The translations under genes and the position numbers were made by a program. Shown here piece after piece: positions 15,593 through 23,654 of a stretch of 37,253 bases of DNA (position 1 is its first letter; every line of letters starts with the position of its first letter). Under the pieces are notes generated by a model, which was not told where the DNA came from, did no database searches, and worked only from the letters and a program-made list of their open reading frames with translations. Origin of the DNA: Pandoraea cepalis (GTDB lineage: Bacteria; Pseudomonadota; Gammaproteobacteria; Burkholderiales; Burkholderiaceae); contig NZ_CABPSL010000030.1 of assembly GCF_902459665.1 (NCBI RefSeq), positions 1 to 37,253 on the forward strand, written 5' to 3'.

Positions 15593-15620
15593 AAGCGCCC
15601 CGGTCGAAGCCGGGGCGCTT
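15593..15620 (-). terminator. 11-bp GC hairpin between parB and the 69-aa gene
   Basis: AAGCGCCCCGG and CCGGGGCGCTT pair perfectly across a 6-nt loop, 15 nt after the parB stop on the minus strand. There is no U-run; the ribosome site of the next gene follows directly. Confidence 0.6.
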
Positions 15621-15634
15621 GCCTTCGGCGCGGG

Positions 15635-17725
15635 TCAAGCGGCCAGCGCCTCGGCGGTTTCATCCGCCATTGCCTCGGCATCCTCCGGGGCGTCCTGCTC
15701 CGGGCCTTCCTCCTGCGCGCTTTCCTGCACTGCCTGCTGCGGGCCTGCGGCCTTGAAGATGGCAGGCATCCAGCCCGTGCCATCGGCCAGCCGCTCGGCT
15801 TCGCTGGCAATGTCGGCCTTCTTGAGCTTACCCAGCCGGGTGACGGATTCCGGCGCGAACTCGCCCACGGCCTCCAGAATCACGGCCTTGGAAACATGCT
15901 TGAAGTAGCCTTCGGCGGTCGGCTGCCACCATGCGGCCATGTCGAGGCCCACGGCCTGCGCCAGTTCTTCGCCGGGCTGGTGCGGCGTGGCGCGAGGCGT
16001 CACCACGTCCACCGTGGAAGCCACGCACACGGCCAGCAGCTTGACCAGCTCGTCTTGCGGCTTCGTCAGCAGCACGGCGAACAATTCGGCGCTGTCGTCC
16101 GGCAAGGCTTCGCCCGCTACCTGTTGCAGTTCGCGCAGCGCCACGGCGGCAGGCGATCCCGGCCAGTCCGGGGCCATGCCTTCCAGCCGGTCTTGCACTT
16201 TCAGGCCGACGCCCAGCGGCAGAGAATCACGGCTGCGGCCGTAGCGGCTTTCCTGCAAGGCGGTCTGCACCATGCCATGCACCACAGCTGCCAGCGCAGC
16301 TTGCGGATGCCGTGCGACTTCGATTTGCAGCGCGGCGGTGCGGTGGGCGCTCAAGCGTTGCGCCAGCCGGTCGGACATGGCGGCGGTCTTGGGCTGCCTG
16401 TCGTCGTCTCCGTCCTCGCCCTCGTCATCGTTCGCGGCGTCCGGGTCGCTGAAACCCTGGCGCAGCTTTTCCAGCGTGCGCAGCGCCTTGGCTTCGGCCT
16501 CGCGCATCAGGCCGCGATGAATCACGGCCTCGCCGTTGCGGTCGATGGTGACGATGGCACCGGCTGCGGCCTTCACGTTCGCGCCGTAGTCCTGCAAGCC
16601 ATCTTCCAGCGCCTGCAACTGTTCGCCCACGGCTTCGCCTTCCTCCTGCAAGGCGTCGGCGTCGGCCTTGTCCTCGTCGTCGGCGTCCAGCGCGGCATCC
16701 ACGGCTTCGGCCAGTTGGTGCATCCGGGCTTGCAGCTTCTCGATGCGTGCGGCTTCGCGCTTGTTCGGCTCGCGCCGCTCTCTCGGCGCACGCTGGAAAG
16801 CGTGCAGGTCGGCATGGGTCACGCCCGGCGTGGCATCCACCCAGGCCCAACCCTCGGCGCGGACAGTGGCGGCGATGCCCGCCAGCTTGTCTTGCGCCAG
16901 CCGTTCCAGCAGCGCGGCATCGGTCAGATACACACCCGCATCATCTTCCGCGAACAGGTCACGGCGCACGCCACCGCCTGCGGCCTCGTAGCTGTCCAGC
17001 CCGACAAAGCGCACCAGCGGATGCCGGCAGGCGTCGATTTCCCTTTCGGTCAGGCGTTCGCGCAAGTGGGATGGGTGGCGCTGCCACTGCGGTGCATCGT
17101 AGAACGCGGCTTCCTGCGCGGCGTGGTCATCGGTGATGGCAAGGGCCATCAACTGATCGAGCGTGACGGCATCGGCCCGGTAGTCGGCCATCAGGCGCGG
17201 CGAGACATTCGCCAGCTTCAAACGGCGCTGCACCACCAGCGGCGTAACGGAGAAATCCGCCGCAATGTCCTCGATGGGTCGGCCTTCGGCCACCAGCGCC
17301 GCGAAGGCTTCAAACTGGTCTGCCGGGTGCATGGCTTCGCGCTGCACGTTCTCGGTGAGGCTGGCCGTGCGGGCCGTGCCATCGGCCACCAGCAGGCAAG
17401 GCACCTCCCAATCCTTGGCGATGCGGTGTTTCTTCGCCAGCAGCTTCAACGCGGCGAGGCGACGGCCACCGGCCACAACTTCGTAATGCTCGCCATCGGC
17501 GGATGCGATCACGATCAGGTTTTGCAGCAGACCCACACGCTGGATGGATGCGGCCAGTTCGGGAATGGACATGCGCGGGGTCTTGCGCACGTTGCGGCCA
17601 GCGGGGCGCAGCACCAGCCGCGACAGCGGAACCAGAATCAGGTTCTTGGTCGGGTCGGCAGCTTCCAGCGGAATAGCTGCGGCGGTATTGACGGCGCGGG
17701 CTTCGGTTTGGGTGATGGCGTTCAT
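15635..17725 (-). CDS. parB: ParB/RepB/Spo0J-family protein (large form)
   Basis: A 696-aa protein. The ParB N-terminal CTPase/nuclease-like domain spans about 30-140, with SIPELAASIQRVGLLQNLIV, VVAGGRRLAALKLL (box II at 84-97) and TENVQREAMHPADQFEAF. An HTH follows at about 150-175 (PIEDIAADFSVTPLVVQRRLKLANV). The rest is a long acidic, helical region with EDDAGV, DADDEDKADADALQEEGE and an Ala/Glu-rich tail. It is two to three times longer than chromosomal ParB, which is the usual size on Tn4371-like elements. The long C-terminus has no known job. It is far from parA, so it may act in regulation or transfer rather than in partition. Confidence 0.88.
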   Translation of the reverse strand: MNAITQTEARAVNTAAAIPLEAADPTKNLILVPLSRLVLRPAGRNVRKTPRMSIPELAASIQRVGLLQNLIVIASADGEHYEVVAGGRRLAALKLLAKKHRIAKDWEVPCLLVADGTARTASLTENVQREAMHPADQFEAFAALVAEGRPIEDIAADFSVTPLVVQRRLKLANVSPRLMADYRADAVTLDQLMALAITDDHAAQEAAFYDAPQWQRHPSHLRERLTEREIDACRHPLVRFVGLDSYEAAGGGVRRDLFAEDDAGVYLTDAALLERLAQDKLAGIAATVRAEGWAWVDATPGVTHADLHAFQRAPRERREPNKREAARIEKLQARMHQLAEAVDAALDADDEDKADADALQEEGEAVGEQLQALEDGLQDYGANVKAAAGAIVTIDRNGEAVIHRGLMREAEAKALRTLEKLRQGFSDPDAANDDEGEDGDDDRQPKTAAMSDRLAQRLSAHRTAALQIEVARHPQAALAAVVHGMVQTALQESRYGRSRDSLPLGVGLKVQDRLEGMAPDWPGSPAAVALRELQQVAGEALPDDSAELFAVLLTKPQDELVKLLAVCVASTVDVVTPRATPHQPGEELAQAVGLDMAAWWQPTAEGYFKHVSKAVILEAVGEFAPESVTRLGKLKKADIASEAERLADGTGWMPAIFKAAGPQQAVQESAQEEGPEQDAPEDAEAMADETAEALAA

Positions 17726-17791
17726 GGTGACTCTCCAATCGAGTGAAACAAGGGAATGGAGGGGAAGCCGCCCCTCCGGCGGGGGAACGGT

Positions 17792-18622
17792 TCAGGCTTT
17801 CAACTGGCGCAGGCCATCGGCCAACATCCAGAGGGCGCGATTCAGGCGCACATCGGAATCAATGCCCTGCACGGGTCGGGTCTGCTGGCGGCGTCCGTTG
17901 GCGCTGCGGCCATGCAATCCGCCCTTGGTCAAGTTCTCCTGCGTGCGGTTGAACACGCTCCACAGGTCGGGGCGTCGGTCATCAAACCGGCGCGGCATCA
18001 GGATTTGCGACTCCGTGATGGGCGCGGGCTTGTTGTCCGTGGGGTCGTACTTGAGGGCCAGCGCGGAACGGGCGAACACTTCGGCTTCGCCTTCATCCAG
18101 CGTGATAGCGCGCATGGCATCGCGGGATTCCTTCACCCGCTCGAAGCCGCTCAACACCTCGAAAGCGCCTTCGATGACGGAACCGGCCACGTCGCCCTTA
18201 TGGGGTACGCGCACGTCCGCCACGGTGTCGCCGCACACAAGGCCATTGCTGCACACGAACCGGAACATTCCGGCCAGCATCTGATAGCTGCTGGTGCCAT
18301 CATGGGAGTTCAGCAGCACGATTTCGTTAGCCTCCGCGCCGTTGATCTGGCTGGCATGGCGCAGGCGCAGCATGTGCTTGGTGTGCTCGCGCTTGCCTTC
18401 ATCGCGCACGCGGGTCTGCGTCACCATGAAGGGTTGAAACCCCTCCTTGCGAAGCTCGGTCAGAACTGCCGCCGTGGGGATATAGGCGTACCGCTCGGAG
18501 CGGCTTTGGTGCGGGGCATCCGCGAAGATGGACGGGGCTACCCTGCGAATCTGGTCATCGGACAGCGGGCAGTCGCTGCGCAGCGAAGGGGAACGGGAAG
18601 CGAAACGGGATGCGAGTTGCAT
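17792..18622 (-). CDS. DUF932-domain protein
   Basis: A 276-aa protein of the DUF932 family found on phages, plasmids and conjugative elements. Conserved stretches are ERYAYIPTAAVLTELRKEGFQPFMV, RHASQINGAEANEIVLLNSHDGTSSYQMLAGMFRFVCSNGLV and GDTVADVRVPHKG. I chose the ATG at 18622 (MQLASRFASRSP) because a strong AGGAG lies about 8 nt upstream and it matches the family start. It is transcribed towards parB with a 66-nt gap. No catalytic residues are recognised; function unknown. Confidence 0.87.
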   Translation of the reverse strand: MQLASRFASRSPSLRSDCPLSDDQIRRVAPSIFADAPHQSRSERYAYIPTAAVLTELRKEGFQPFMVTQTRVRDEGKREHTKHMLRLRHASQINGAEANEIVLLNSHDGTSSYQMLAGMFRFVCSNGLVCGDTVADVRVPHKGDVAGSVIEGAFEVLSGFERVKESRDAMRAITLDEGEAEVFARSALALKYDPTDNKPAPITESQILMPRRFDDRRPDLWSVFNRTQENLTKGGLHGRSANGRRQQTRPVQGIDSDVRLNRALWMLADGLRQLKA

Positions 18623-18954
18623 GTCTTTCTCCTGAACAAAAAGGCCGTTGAAGAAAACCGCACACCGGATTCCTAGATTCGGAGCCCAGCCTTTCGGCTG
18701 TTCGGTGCGGTCGGCACGAGGAACCCGGTTGGCCCTGTTGCCACCGTCTTTCCTGAGTTCATCGCCCGCGACGGAAGGGAGCCCGTGGACGGGGGCCGTC
18801 AAGGAAACCAGCGCAGGGTTGGTGCGGCCCGCAGGCGCAGCCGAGGACACGGCCCTGCGCGCCTTGACGGCACCAGGCCGCGGGCTACAGTCGCGGACAA
18901 GGTGATGAAGTCAGGGAAGACGGCTGGACATGGCAACGGCCATCCCTGTGTGCC

Positions 18955-19080
18955 GACCGCACGCAAGCGAAGCGCGCAGGCCCGAAGCTGGAAGCCGGGC
19001 CGGAGGCGTCAGCCGAGCGGAGCGAGGGAACGATGGAAGCCCGACAGGGGCGAAACCCCGCAGGGGGTTCGATGCGAAGC
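18955..19080. repeat. Diverged GC-rich intergenic repeat, copy E
   Basis: The run AAGCGAAGCGCGCAGGCCCGA followed by a GGGCCGGAGGCGTCA block is shared with copy D (19976-20105), and GAAGCGCGCAG is shared with copy A. It lies in the gene-free stretch 18623-19397, which otherwise holds copy C and no credible gene. Confidence 0.45.
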
Positions 19081-19200
19081 ACGACAGCGCGCCCGGCCAT
19101 CTCCCAGGTGGCCGGGGACGCCCAGCCTTCAAAGCCGAAGAAACAACAGAATCAGGACGAGCACACGCAAGGCATCGTGGATCTGCTGCGAATGCGGTCT

Positions 19201-19340
19201 GGCCGATCCGGCGCAGCCGGGTCGGCGGTCTTCGAGGGGCGCCAAGCCTGCGCGGCGGGGATAGCCCGCAGGGCTTTCCCCTGGAGTGCAAGCGCAGCGC
19301 GCAGCGCCGCAGGCGCGAAGGTATCGGCACCGGGCGCAGC
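19201..19340. repeat. Intergenic GC-rich repeat, copy C (3'-shortened)
   Basis: The first 120 bp match copies A and B nearly base for base (GAGGGGCGCCAAGC, GCGCGGCGGGGATAGCCCGC, GCGCAGCGCGCAGCGCCGC, AGGCGCGAAGG). It then diverges into a short GGCACCGGGCGCAGC remnant of the A/B 3' part. It lies downstream of the 130-aa gene at 19398-19790. Confidence 0.7.
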
Positions 19341-19397
19341 AAGAAGAAAGGTGCGCCGCTCCCGAAGGAACGACGCACCGAAGGCAGCGCGGCGCGA

Positions 19398-19790
19398 TCA
19401 GCTCGCCGCCGGCGCCGTCATCGACTGCAACTGCTCGATCACGCCAGGCTCAACGAACACGCAAGCCTGCTCGTCCGCGATCGGTACGTTGAACATCCGC
19501 GCGAACACCGTGCGCCGCAGATGGGCCAGTCGGCCCGTCCGATACGCCTGCTCGGGCTTCATGCGCCCGCCGGCCTGCGAACCGCTGCGCTGCGGATCGC
19601 ATTCGACCAGCGCCACAAAGCCATCGTCGGCCAGCTTCTGATGCTTGGGGCACAGGCCCCAGCCGGTCGCCGTATGGCGCTCCATGCTCGCGCGCAGGCG
19701 CTTGTCCAGCAGGATGGCGCCGGTATCGAACGCCGTGCCGCAAACGAGGCAAACATGCTGTTCGAGTGAAACGTGTGATTTGTCGTTCAT
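19398..19790 (-). CDS. Small Cys-containing accessory protein of the element
   Basis: A 130-aa soluble protein, MNDKSHVSLEQHVCLVCGTAF. A CLVCG pair at about residues 14-17 and CPKHQ at about 48 give a possible C-x-x-C...C-x-x-H metal site in a compact N-terminal domain. The C-terminal half (KPEQAYRTGRLAHLRRTVFARMFNVPI) is helical. Related ORFs on such elements are sometimes labelled ATPase, but no Walker motif is present here. The ATG at 19790 gives the natural start before the Cys domain. Repeats D and C flank it. Function unknown. Confidence 0.72.
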   Translation of the reverse strand: MNDKSHVSLEQHVCLVCGTAFDTGAILLDKRLRASMERHTATGWGLCPKHQKLADDGFVALVECDPQRSGSQAGGRMKPEQAYRTGRLAHLRRTVFARMFNVPIADEQACVFVEPGVIEQLQSMTAPAAS

Positions 19791-19975
19791 GACGGTCTCC
19801 GGTTGCACGGGCGGAATTGCCCGGAACCGTCGCCCTCACGGCGCAGCGCAAGCAGTCAAAGATCGAAGACGGCCGCCAGGCCGCAAGCGTGCCTGCACGC
19901 GCAGTCATTGACGGCGAGAACGCCGTGATACGGTGAAGGGACACAGCAAGACCGCTCCCTCAAACCACCCACGCA

Positions 19976-20105
19976 CCCGGCTTTCGGCAAGCGGAGCGCG
20001 CAGGCCCGAGAGGGCCGGAGGCGTCAGGGATCAAAGCCGGATGGCCGCGATTCGGCACGAAGCGCGGGGCGCAGCCCGCGAGCCCGACGGCGGCACGCCG
20101 GGACG
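19976..20105. repeat. Diverged GC-rich intergenic repeat, copy D
   Basis: Contains GGAGCGCGCAGGCCCGA, AGCCGGATGGCCGCGATTCGGCACGAAGCG and GGGGCGCAGCCCG. These parallel the GCCGAATGGCCGTGACGGCG...GTCGGCACGGGGCGCAGCCCG part of copy B and the start of copy E. It lies just after the 3' end of the DUF1016 gene. Nothing else is seen between 19791 and 20110 apart from small hairpins near 19809. Confidence 0.5.
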
Positions 20106-20110
20106 CCCGG

Positions 20111-21274
20111 TTATTGCTTGCGCTTCTTGGGAGGCACCGTCACGCGAGATTCGATCAGCCGCCGCGTGTTCTCCAGTTCCTTTTGCAGCACCTCGGCATC
20201 CGGCAGCACCATCTTGTAGTTCGCCGCCATCACCTTGTTGGGCAAGCCTTCCAGCGCGTACCGCGCCAAGGCGTGCCCCTTGTCGGCGCAGAGAATCAGG
20301 CCCACGGGCGGATTTTCCTCGGGGAACGTCCAGTGTTCCTTCGCATAGTTGCAATACAAGTGCATCTGGCCCACATCAGCATGGGTCAAAGCACCGAGCT
20401 TCAAGTCGATGATGACCAGGCAGCGCAAGCGCCGATGGAAAAACAGCAGATCGACGCGATACCACGTCTGGTCGATGCGCAAGCGGCGCTGCCGCCCGAC
20501 GAAGGTGAAGCCGTCGCCCAACTCCAGCAGGAAATCTTCCAGCCGTCGAATCAAGGCTTGTTCGAGATCGGATTCCGAATACTCGTCCTTGAGATCAAGG
20601 AACTCCAGCACGAGCGGGTCTTTGATCGCATCATCGACCGTCACGGCATCATCCGGCTTCGGCACGGCGCTCTTGACCAGCATCGCCGCCTTGTTCTTCG
20701 ACAGCGCCGTGCGCTCGTAGAACTGGCTGCCGATCTGCCGGTCGAGCTGGCGCACGCTCCAGCCGCCGCGCAGGGCTTCGGCTTCGTAGAACTGGCGCGC
20801 GTGGTCGTCCTTGACCATCAGCAGCCGCACATAGGCCGACCACGGCAAGGGGAAGACATGGGCCAGTTCGTCCAGCCGCCCAGGGCGGCCCTGCGCCAGC
20901 AGGAAATGCCCTTGCGACGGCGCTAGAGAAGATTCGCTAGACACTGTCTGGCGAATTGGCCGGGTCAGGAAGAACGACCGCATCTGCTGCAAGTTCGGGC
21001 GGCTGAACCCACGCCCGAACTGCGCAGTCAAGTCGGCAGACAGCCGTTCGATCAACTGCTCGCCGTACCCTGCGCGGCGCTTGCCCTGCTGCTCGGCCTC
21101 CACGATGCGGCGGCCGATTTCCCAATAGCTGGCCGTCATCAGCGCATTGACGCTGCGCGCTGTTGCACGGCGTGCAGCGTCAAGCAGTTCTACGATGCCG
21201 CCGTGGATGCCGGCGTAGCCGGCAGGCAAGGCGGCAGCCTTGGCCGCCACTGCGGGCGATTTTGTGCTGTTCAT
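20111..21274 (-). CDS. YhcG-like DUF1016 PDDEXK nuclease-domain protein
   Basis: A 387-aa protein. The N-terminal half is the DUF1016-N helical domain (ASYWEIGRRIVEAEQQGKRRAGYGEQLIERLSADL; FSRPNLQQMRSFF). The C-terminal half is the PDDEXK-like nuclease fold: FVGRQRRLRIDQTWYRVDLLFFHRRLRCLVIIDLKLGALTHADVGQM, with Asp in YRVDLLFF and the D-x-K pair in VIIDLKLG. The ATG at 21274 overlaps the integrase stop by ATGA, so the two are translationally coupled. The family includes YhcG and is often found in defence islands and beside integrases. A role in element maintenance or in cutting competing DNA is inference. Confidence 0.85.
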   Translation of the reverse strand: MNSTKSPAVAAKAAALPAGYAGIHGGIVELLDAARRATARSVNALMTASYWEIGRRIVEAEQQGKRRAGYGEQLIERLSADLTAQFGRGFSRPNLQQMRSFFLTRPIRQTVSSESSLAPSQGHFLLAQGRPGRLDELAHVFPLPWSAYVRLLMVKDDHARQFYEAEALRGGWSVRQLDRQIGSQFYERTALSKNKAAMLVKSAVPKPDDAVTVDDAIKDPLVLEFLDLKDEYSESDLEQALIRRLEDFLLELGDGFTFVGRQRRLRIDQTWYRVDLLFFHRRLRCLVIIDLKLGALTHADVGQMHLYCNYAKEHWTFPEENPPVGLILCADKGHALARYALEGLPNKVMAANYKMVLPDAEVLQKELENTRRLIESRVTVPPKKRKQ

Positions 21275-22470
21275 GCTGTCGCCTCCGCAGGCTGGCGCGC
21301 ACCCGTGATGGCCTGCCGCCGGCTGGCCACCAGCTCGGCCGCATCGCGCACTGGCTTGTCCTCGGTGTGGACATAGTGCATGAACATCGCCACGGTCTTG
21401 TGGCCTGTCAGCTTCATGCCCACCTTGGTCGGCACGCCCGAATTGGCAATGTCGGTCGTCGATCGGTGGCGGATACCGTGTGTGCCGACATGAGCCACGC
21501 CCGTGGCCTTGAGCACCCGGCACCAGCCACCGTAGTGCTCGCCAAAGGTCAAATGCTTGTCCGGGTCGTTGGGCGACGGCAGGACGTAAGGGCAGCCTTC
21601 CCGGCGTGGTGCCGTCGCAAGCAGCCGATAGGCTTCCGCGCTCATGGGCTTGGAGAGGCCACCGGTCTTGCTGTCCGGCCACACCACGCGCCGGTTCTCC
21701 AAATCAACCCACTTCCATTCGAGGGTGCAGATTTCGGAGCGGCGGCCCGCGAACTCGAATTGCAGGCGAATCGCCAGCGGAATGACGTAGTTCTCCAGTC
21801 CTTCCGCCTCCAATTTCTCCAGATGGCGGAAGATCAGCGCCAGTTCGTCGTCCACGATGAGCCGGGTTTCCTTGCCGGGCGGGAACATCGGAACGTGGCG
21901 GCACGGGTTCGTGCCGTCGGGGCGGTAGCCCCACACCTCGGCCAGGTTGAACATCTTGCGCAGCACGCCGAATGTGTTGTTCGCCTCGGCGGGTTTGTAG
22001 GCCAACTTCTCCATCAGCCCGGCAACGTCAGGCCGCTTCACGTCCTGCACCTTCTTGCGCCCGAGCAGCGGAACAATGCAGCGATCAATAACGGCCTGGT
22101 AGCCGCGCCGCGTGCTGGGCTTGTTGCGCTTCTTGGAGTAGTCCTCCATGAACTTCTGGCACAGCGCCTCCACCGTGGGCGCCTTGCGCGCCTCGGCCTT
22201 GGCGCCGCCGGGATCGCCGCCCCGGCGAACTTCAGCCAGCCAGTCCTGCGCCATGACGCGGGCCTGCTCGACGGTCAGTTCCCCGAACAGGCCCAAGGCA
22301 GGTTTGCGACGCTCGCCCGCGTTCGTGCGGTACTGGAGCATGAATACCCGGCGGCCCGCCGGGGTAATCTTGCACAGGAAGCCGGGCACCACGGTGTCCC
22401 GCAGTTCGATGTCCTGCGCCTGGGGTTGCGCCGTCTCCACGGCGGTCTTGGTGAGCTTGATCTTGGCCAC
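21271..22470 (-). CDS. int: Tn4371-like tyrosine integrase
   Basis: A 399-aa tyrosine recombinase. The N-terminal arm-binding domain (KIKLTKTAVETAQPQ...RDTVVPGFLCKITPAGRRVFMLQYR) is followed by a SAM-like core-binding domain near 80-170. The catalytic domain has the first Arg in EFAGRRSEICTLEW, HGIRHRS with the H-x-x-R pair, LTGHKTVAMFMHYVH with the second His and the nucleophilic Tyr. I chose the GTG at 22470 (VAKIKLTK) because GAGGA lies 7 nt upstream and it matches the family start. It marks the right end of the element. It strongly recalls Int of the Tn4371 family. It is coupled to the DUF1016 gene by ATGA. Confidence 0.93.
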   Translation of the reverse strand: MAKIKLTKTAVETAQPQAQDIELRDTVVPGFLCKITPAGRRVFMLQYRTNAGERRKPALGLFGELTVEQARVMAQDWLAEVRRGGDPGGAKAEARKAPTVEALCQKFMEDYSKKRNKPSTRRGYQAVIDRCIVPLLGRKKVQDVKRPDVAGLMEKLAYKPAEANNTFGVLRKMFNLAEVWGYRPDGTNPCRHVPMFPPGKETRLIVDDELALIFRHLEKLEAEGLENYVIPLAIRLQFEFAGRRSEICTLEWKWVDLENRRVVWPDSKTGGLSKPMSAEAYRLLATAPRREGCPYVLPSPNDPDKHLTFGEHYGGWCRVLKATGVAHVGTHGIRHRSTTDIANSGVPTKVGMKLTGHKTVAMFMHYVHTEDKPVRDAAELVASRRQAITGARQPAEATA

Positions 22471-22647
22471 GATGACTCCTCGGAAAGACCCGGTTTCCAA
22501 GAGCCACATAGGGGCCGCGAGAGCGGAAGCCGGGTCAGGTTTCGGAAAGCACCGGCATATGATGGACGCGCGTAAGTTATTGATAAACCTGCTGTATCGG
22601 GCTTCAGCGCAGTCCAGCGAAATGTCGGGCTGGGGTCATCGTCAAAC

Positions 22648-22673
22648 AAAAAAACCCTCCGATAATAGGAGGG
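22648..22673 (-). terminator. Intrinsic terminator
   Basis: CCCTCC, a 7-nt AT-rich loop, GGAGGG and a run of seven T's on the minus strand. It ends the small RNA candidate and shields the integrase from upstream transcription. Confidence 0.8.
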
Positions 22674-22780
22674 TCGACGCATTGCCCGATTAGTTGCTCT
22701 GTTCAGAGCCACATCTGCTTTCGCGATCCACCTTGCCCGGGAAGGCAGGTTGGCTTGGGCGTCGACCCAATTCAAGATGA
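22648..22780 (-). ncRNA. Candidate structured small RNA with its own promoter and terminator
   Basis: Read on the minus strand, a predicted transcript of about 130 nt begins near 22780. GGGTCGACGC (22768-22759) pairs perfectly with GCGTCGACCC (22680-22671) and closes a multi-branch structure. Inside are one hairpin of the type ACCTGCC/GGCAAGGT and a second, GCTCT-GAAC-AGAGC. The closing stem runs straight into an intrinsic terminator, CCCTCC, 7-nt loop, GGAGGG and seven T's (22673-22648). It matches none of tmRNA, 6S, SRP RNA or tRNA as I know them. It lies 180 bp from the integrase start and could be the host gene at the insertion site or part of the element. Confidence 0.6.
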
Positions 22781-22786
22781 GCCCAG

Positions 22787-22816
22787 ATTCAATCATGCTT
22801 GCGTCATTTTTGTCAA
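22787..22816 (-). promoter_or_regulatory. Sigma-70-like promoter for the small RNA candidate
   Basis: On the minus strand a consensus TTGACA (22816-22811) is followed after 18 bp by TTGAAT (22792-22787). Transcription would start a few bases before the first stem of the RNA candidate. Confidence 0.55.
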
Positions 22817-22819
22817 GCG

Positions 22820-23320
22820 TTGCATCATGGTCGTCGCGAGCGGTGCTGTCGTCGGCAGTAGCCGCCGACGCTCAAGGTGCCACCGATCGAGAAGTCGGCC
22901 CAAATCCCGAGGTTCCCGGCCGTGTATCGCGTCAGTGCGAGTTGGTCGGGGTGATGGACGGAGAAGGGCTCGATTCCCATCAGTCGTCCGAACGAATGTC
23001 CCGGATTTCGAACGGGTTAGCAATGTTTCGGCTGATTGTCCGCGAGTGGTGCACACCGGAACCGAACCCGCGTCCACCTTCCGAGACGGAGAGGAGGGCG
23101 TTGCTATTTTGTTCCTGGTTTAAATCATTCGGCCGTTTTCGCGGACATCCGCCAGATCAGGAGGACAACAAGAAGCGATGGGTTCTACAGGGGCAACTGG
23201 TAGCCATTGGCCATCGGAGTCCTCGGGCAGGATGACAACAGGAGCAGGCAATGCAATCGGATTGAAAAGGTAAGGTGATTGCATTGCCATGCGGGAAATC
23301 CATCCCTTTTGACCGGAGAG
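22820..23320. other. Gene-free stretch
   Basis: About 500 bp with no frame I can support. A short inverted pair (TGTCCGCGA at 23037-23045 and TCGCGGACA at 23139-23147) frames about 90 bp and could be a small element end or chance. The last 50 bp before 23325 should hold the prlF promoter; I see only a GGAGAG-type ribosome site. Confidence 0.4.
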
Positions 23321-23324
23321 CGCC

Positions 23325-23654
23325 ATGGCGGCCACCCTCGAAGTCGAATCCACGCTGACCGACCGCTACCAGACCACGGTGCCGGAAACCGTGCGCCGCG
23401 CTCTCCAACTGGGCAAGCGCGACAAGATCCACTACACCATTAGCCCTGGCGGCGAGGTCGTTTTGACGCGCGCCGAGCCCTCCGAGGAAGACGACCCGGT
23501 GCTCGGCAAGTTCCTCGGCTTCCTGGCTCGCGACATCGCCAGCCAGCCTGAGCGACTCCAGGTCGTCGATGTCAGTTTTGTGCGGCGCCTCCAATCGCTG
23601 GCCGGCTGCATCGAAGTCGATCTCGATGCCCCATTGTCGGCGGACGATGAATGA
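23325..23654 (+). CDS. prlF: PrlF-like antitoxin (AbrB/SpoVT fold)
   Basis: A 109-aa antitoxin. The N-terminal swapped-hairpin DNA-binding domain is clear: VESTLTDRYQTTVPETVRRALQLGKRDKIHYTISPGGEVVLTRAE (residues about 6-50). The acidic C-terminal part, with EEDDPVLGKFLGFLARDIASQPERLQ, would wrap the toxin. The stop overlaps the yhaV start by ATGA (23651-23654), as is usual for this pair. PrlF represses its own promoter together with YhaV in E. coli; the same autoregulation is expected. Confidence 0.9.
   Translation: MAATLEVESTLTDRYQTTVPETVRRALQLGKRDKIHYTISPGGEVVLTRAEPSEEDDPVLGKFLGFLARDIASQPERLQVVDVSFVRRLQSLAGCIEVDLDAPLSADDE

Noticed and set aside
15896-17746. 616-codon plus-strand frame opposite parB
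   Set aside because: It mirrors the ParB gene and shows no domain; ParB motifs on the minus strand are unambiguous.
22471-22820. Attachment site of the Tn4371 family (remembered core TTTTTCAT) or a tRNA target next to int
   Set aside because: The remembered core is not present in this interval on either strand and no tRNA cloverleaf was found; the other end of the element is outside the window, so the direct repeat cannot be checked.
22755-23123. Plus-strand frames before prlF
   Set aside because: Arg/Ser-rich with no ribosome site or recognisable motif; overlapping alternatives are equally open.
23037-23147. TGTCCGCGA / TCGCGGACA pair as a miniature transposable element
   Set aside because: Arms are only nine bases, no target duplication was found and no second copy was seen.
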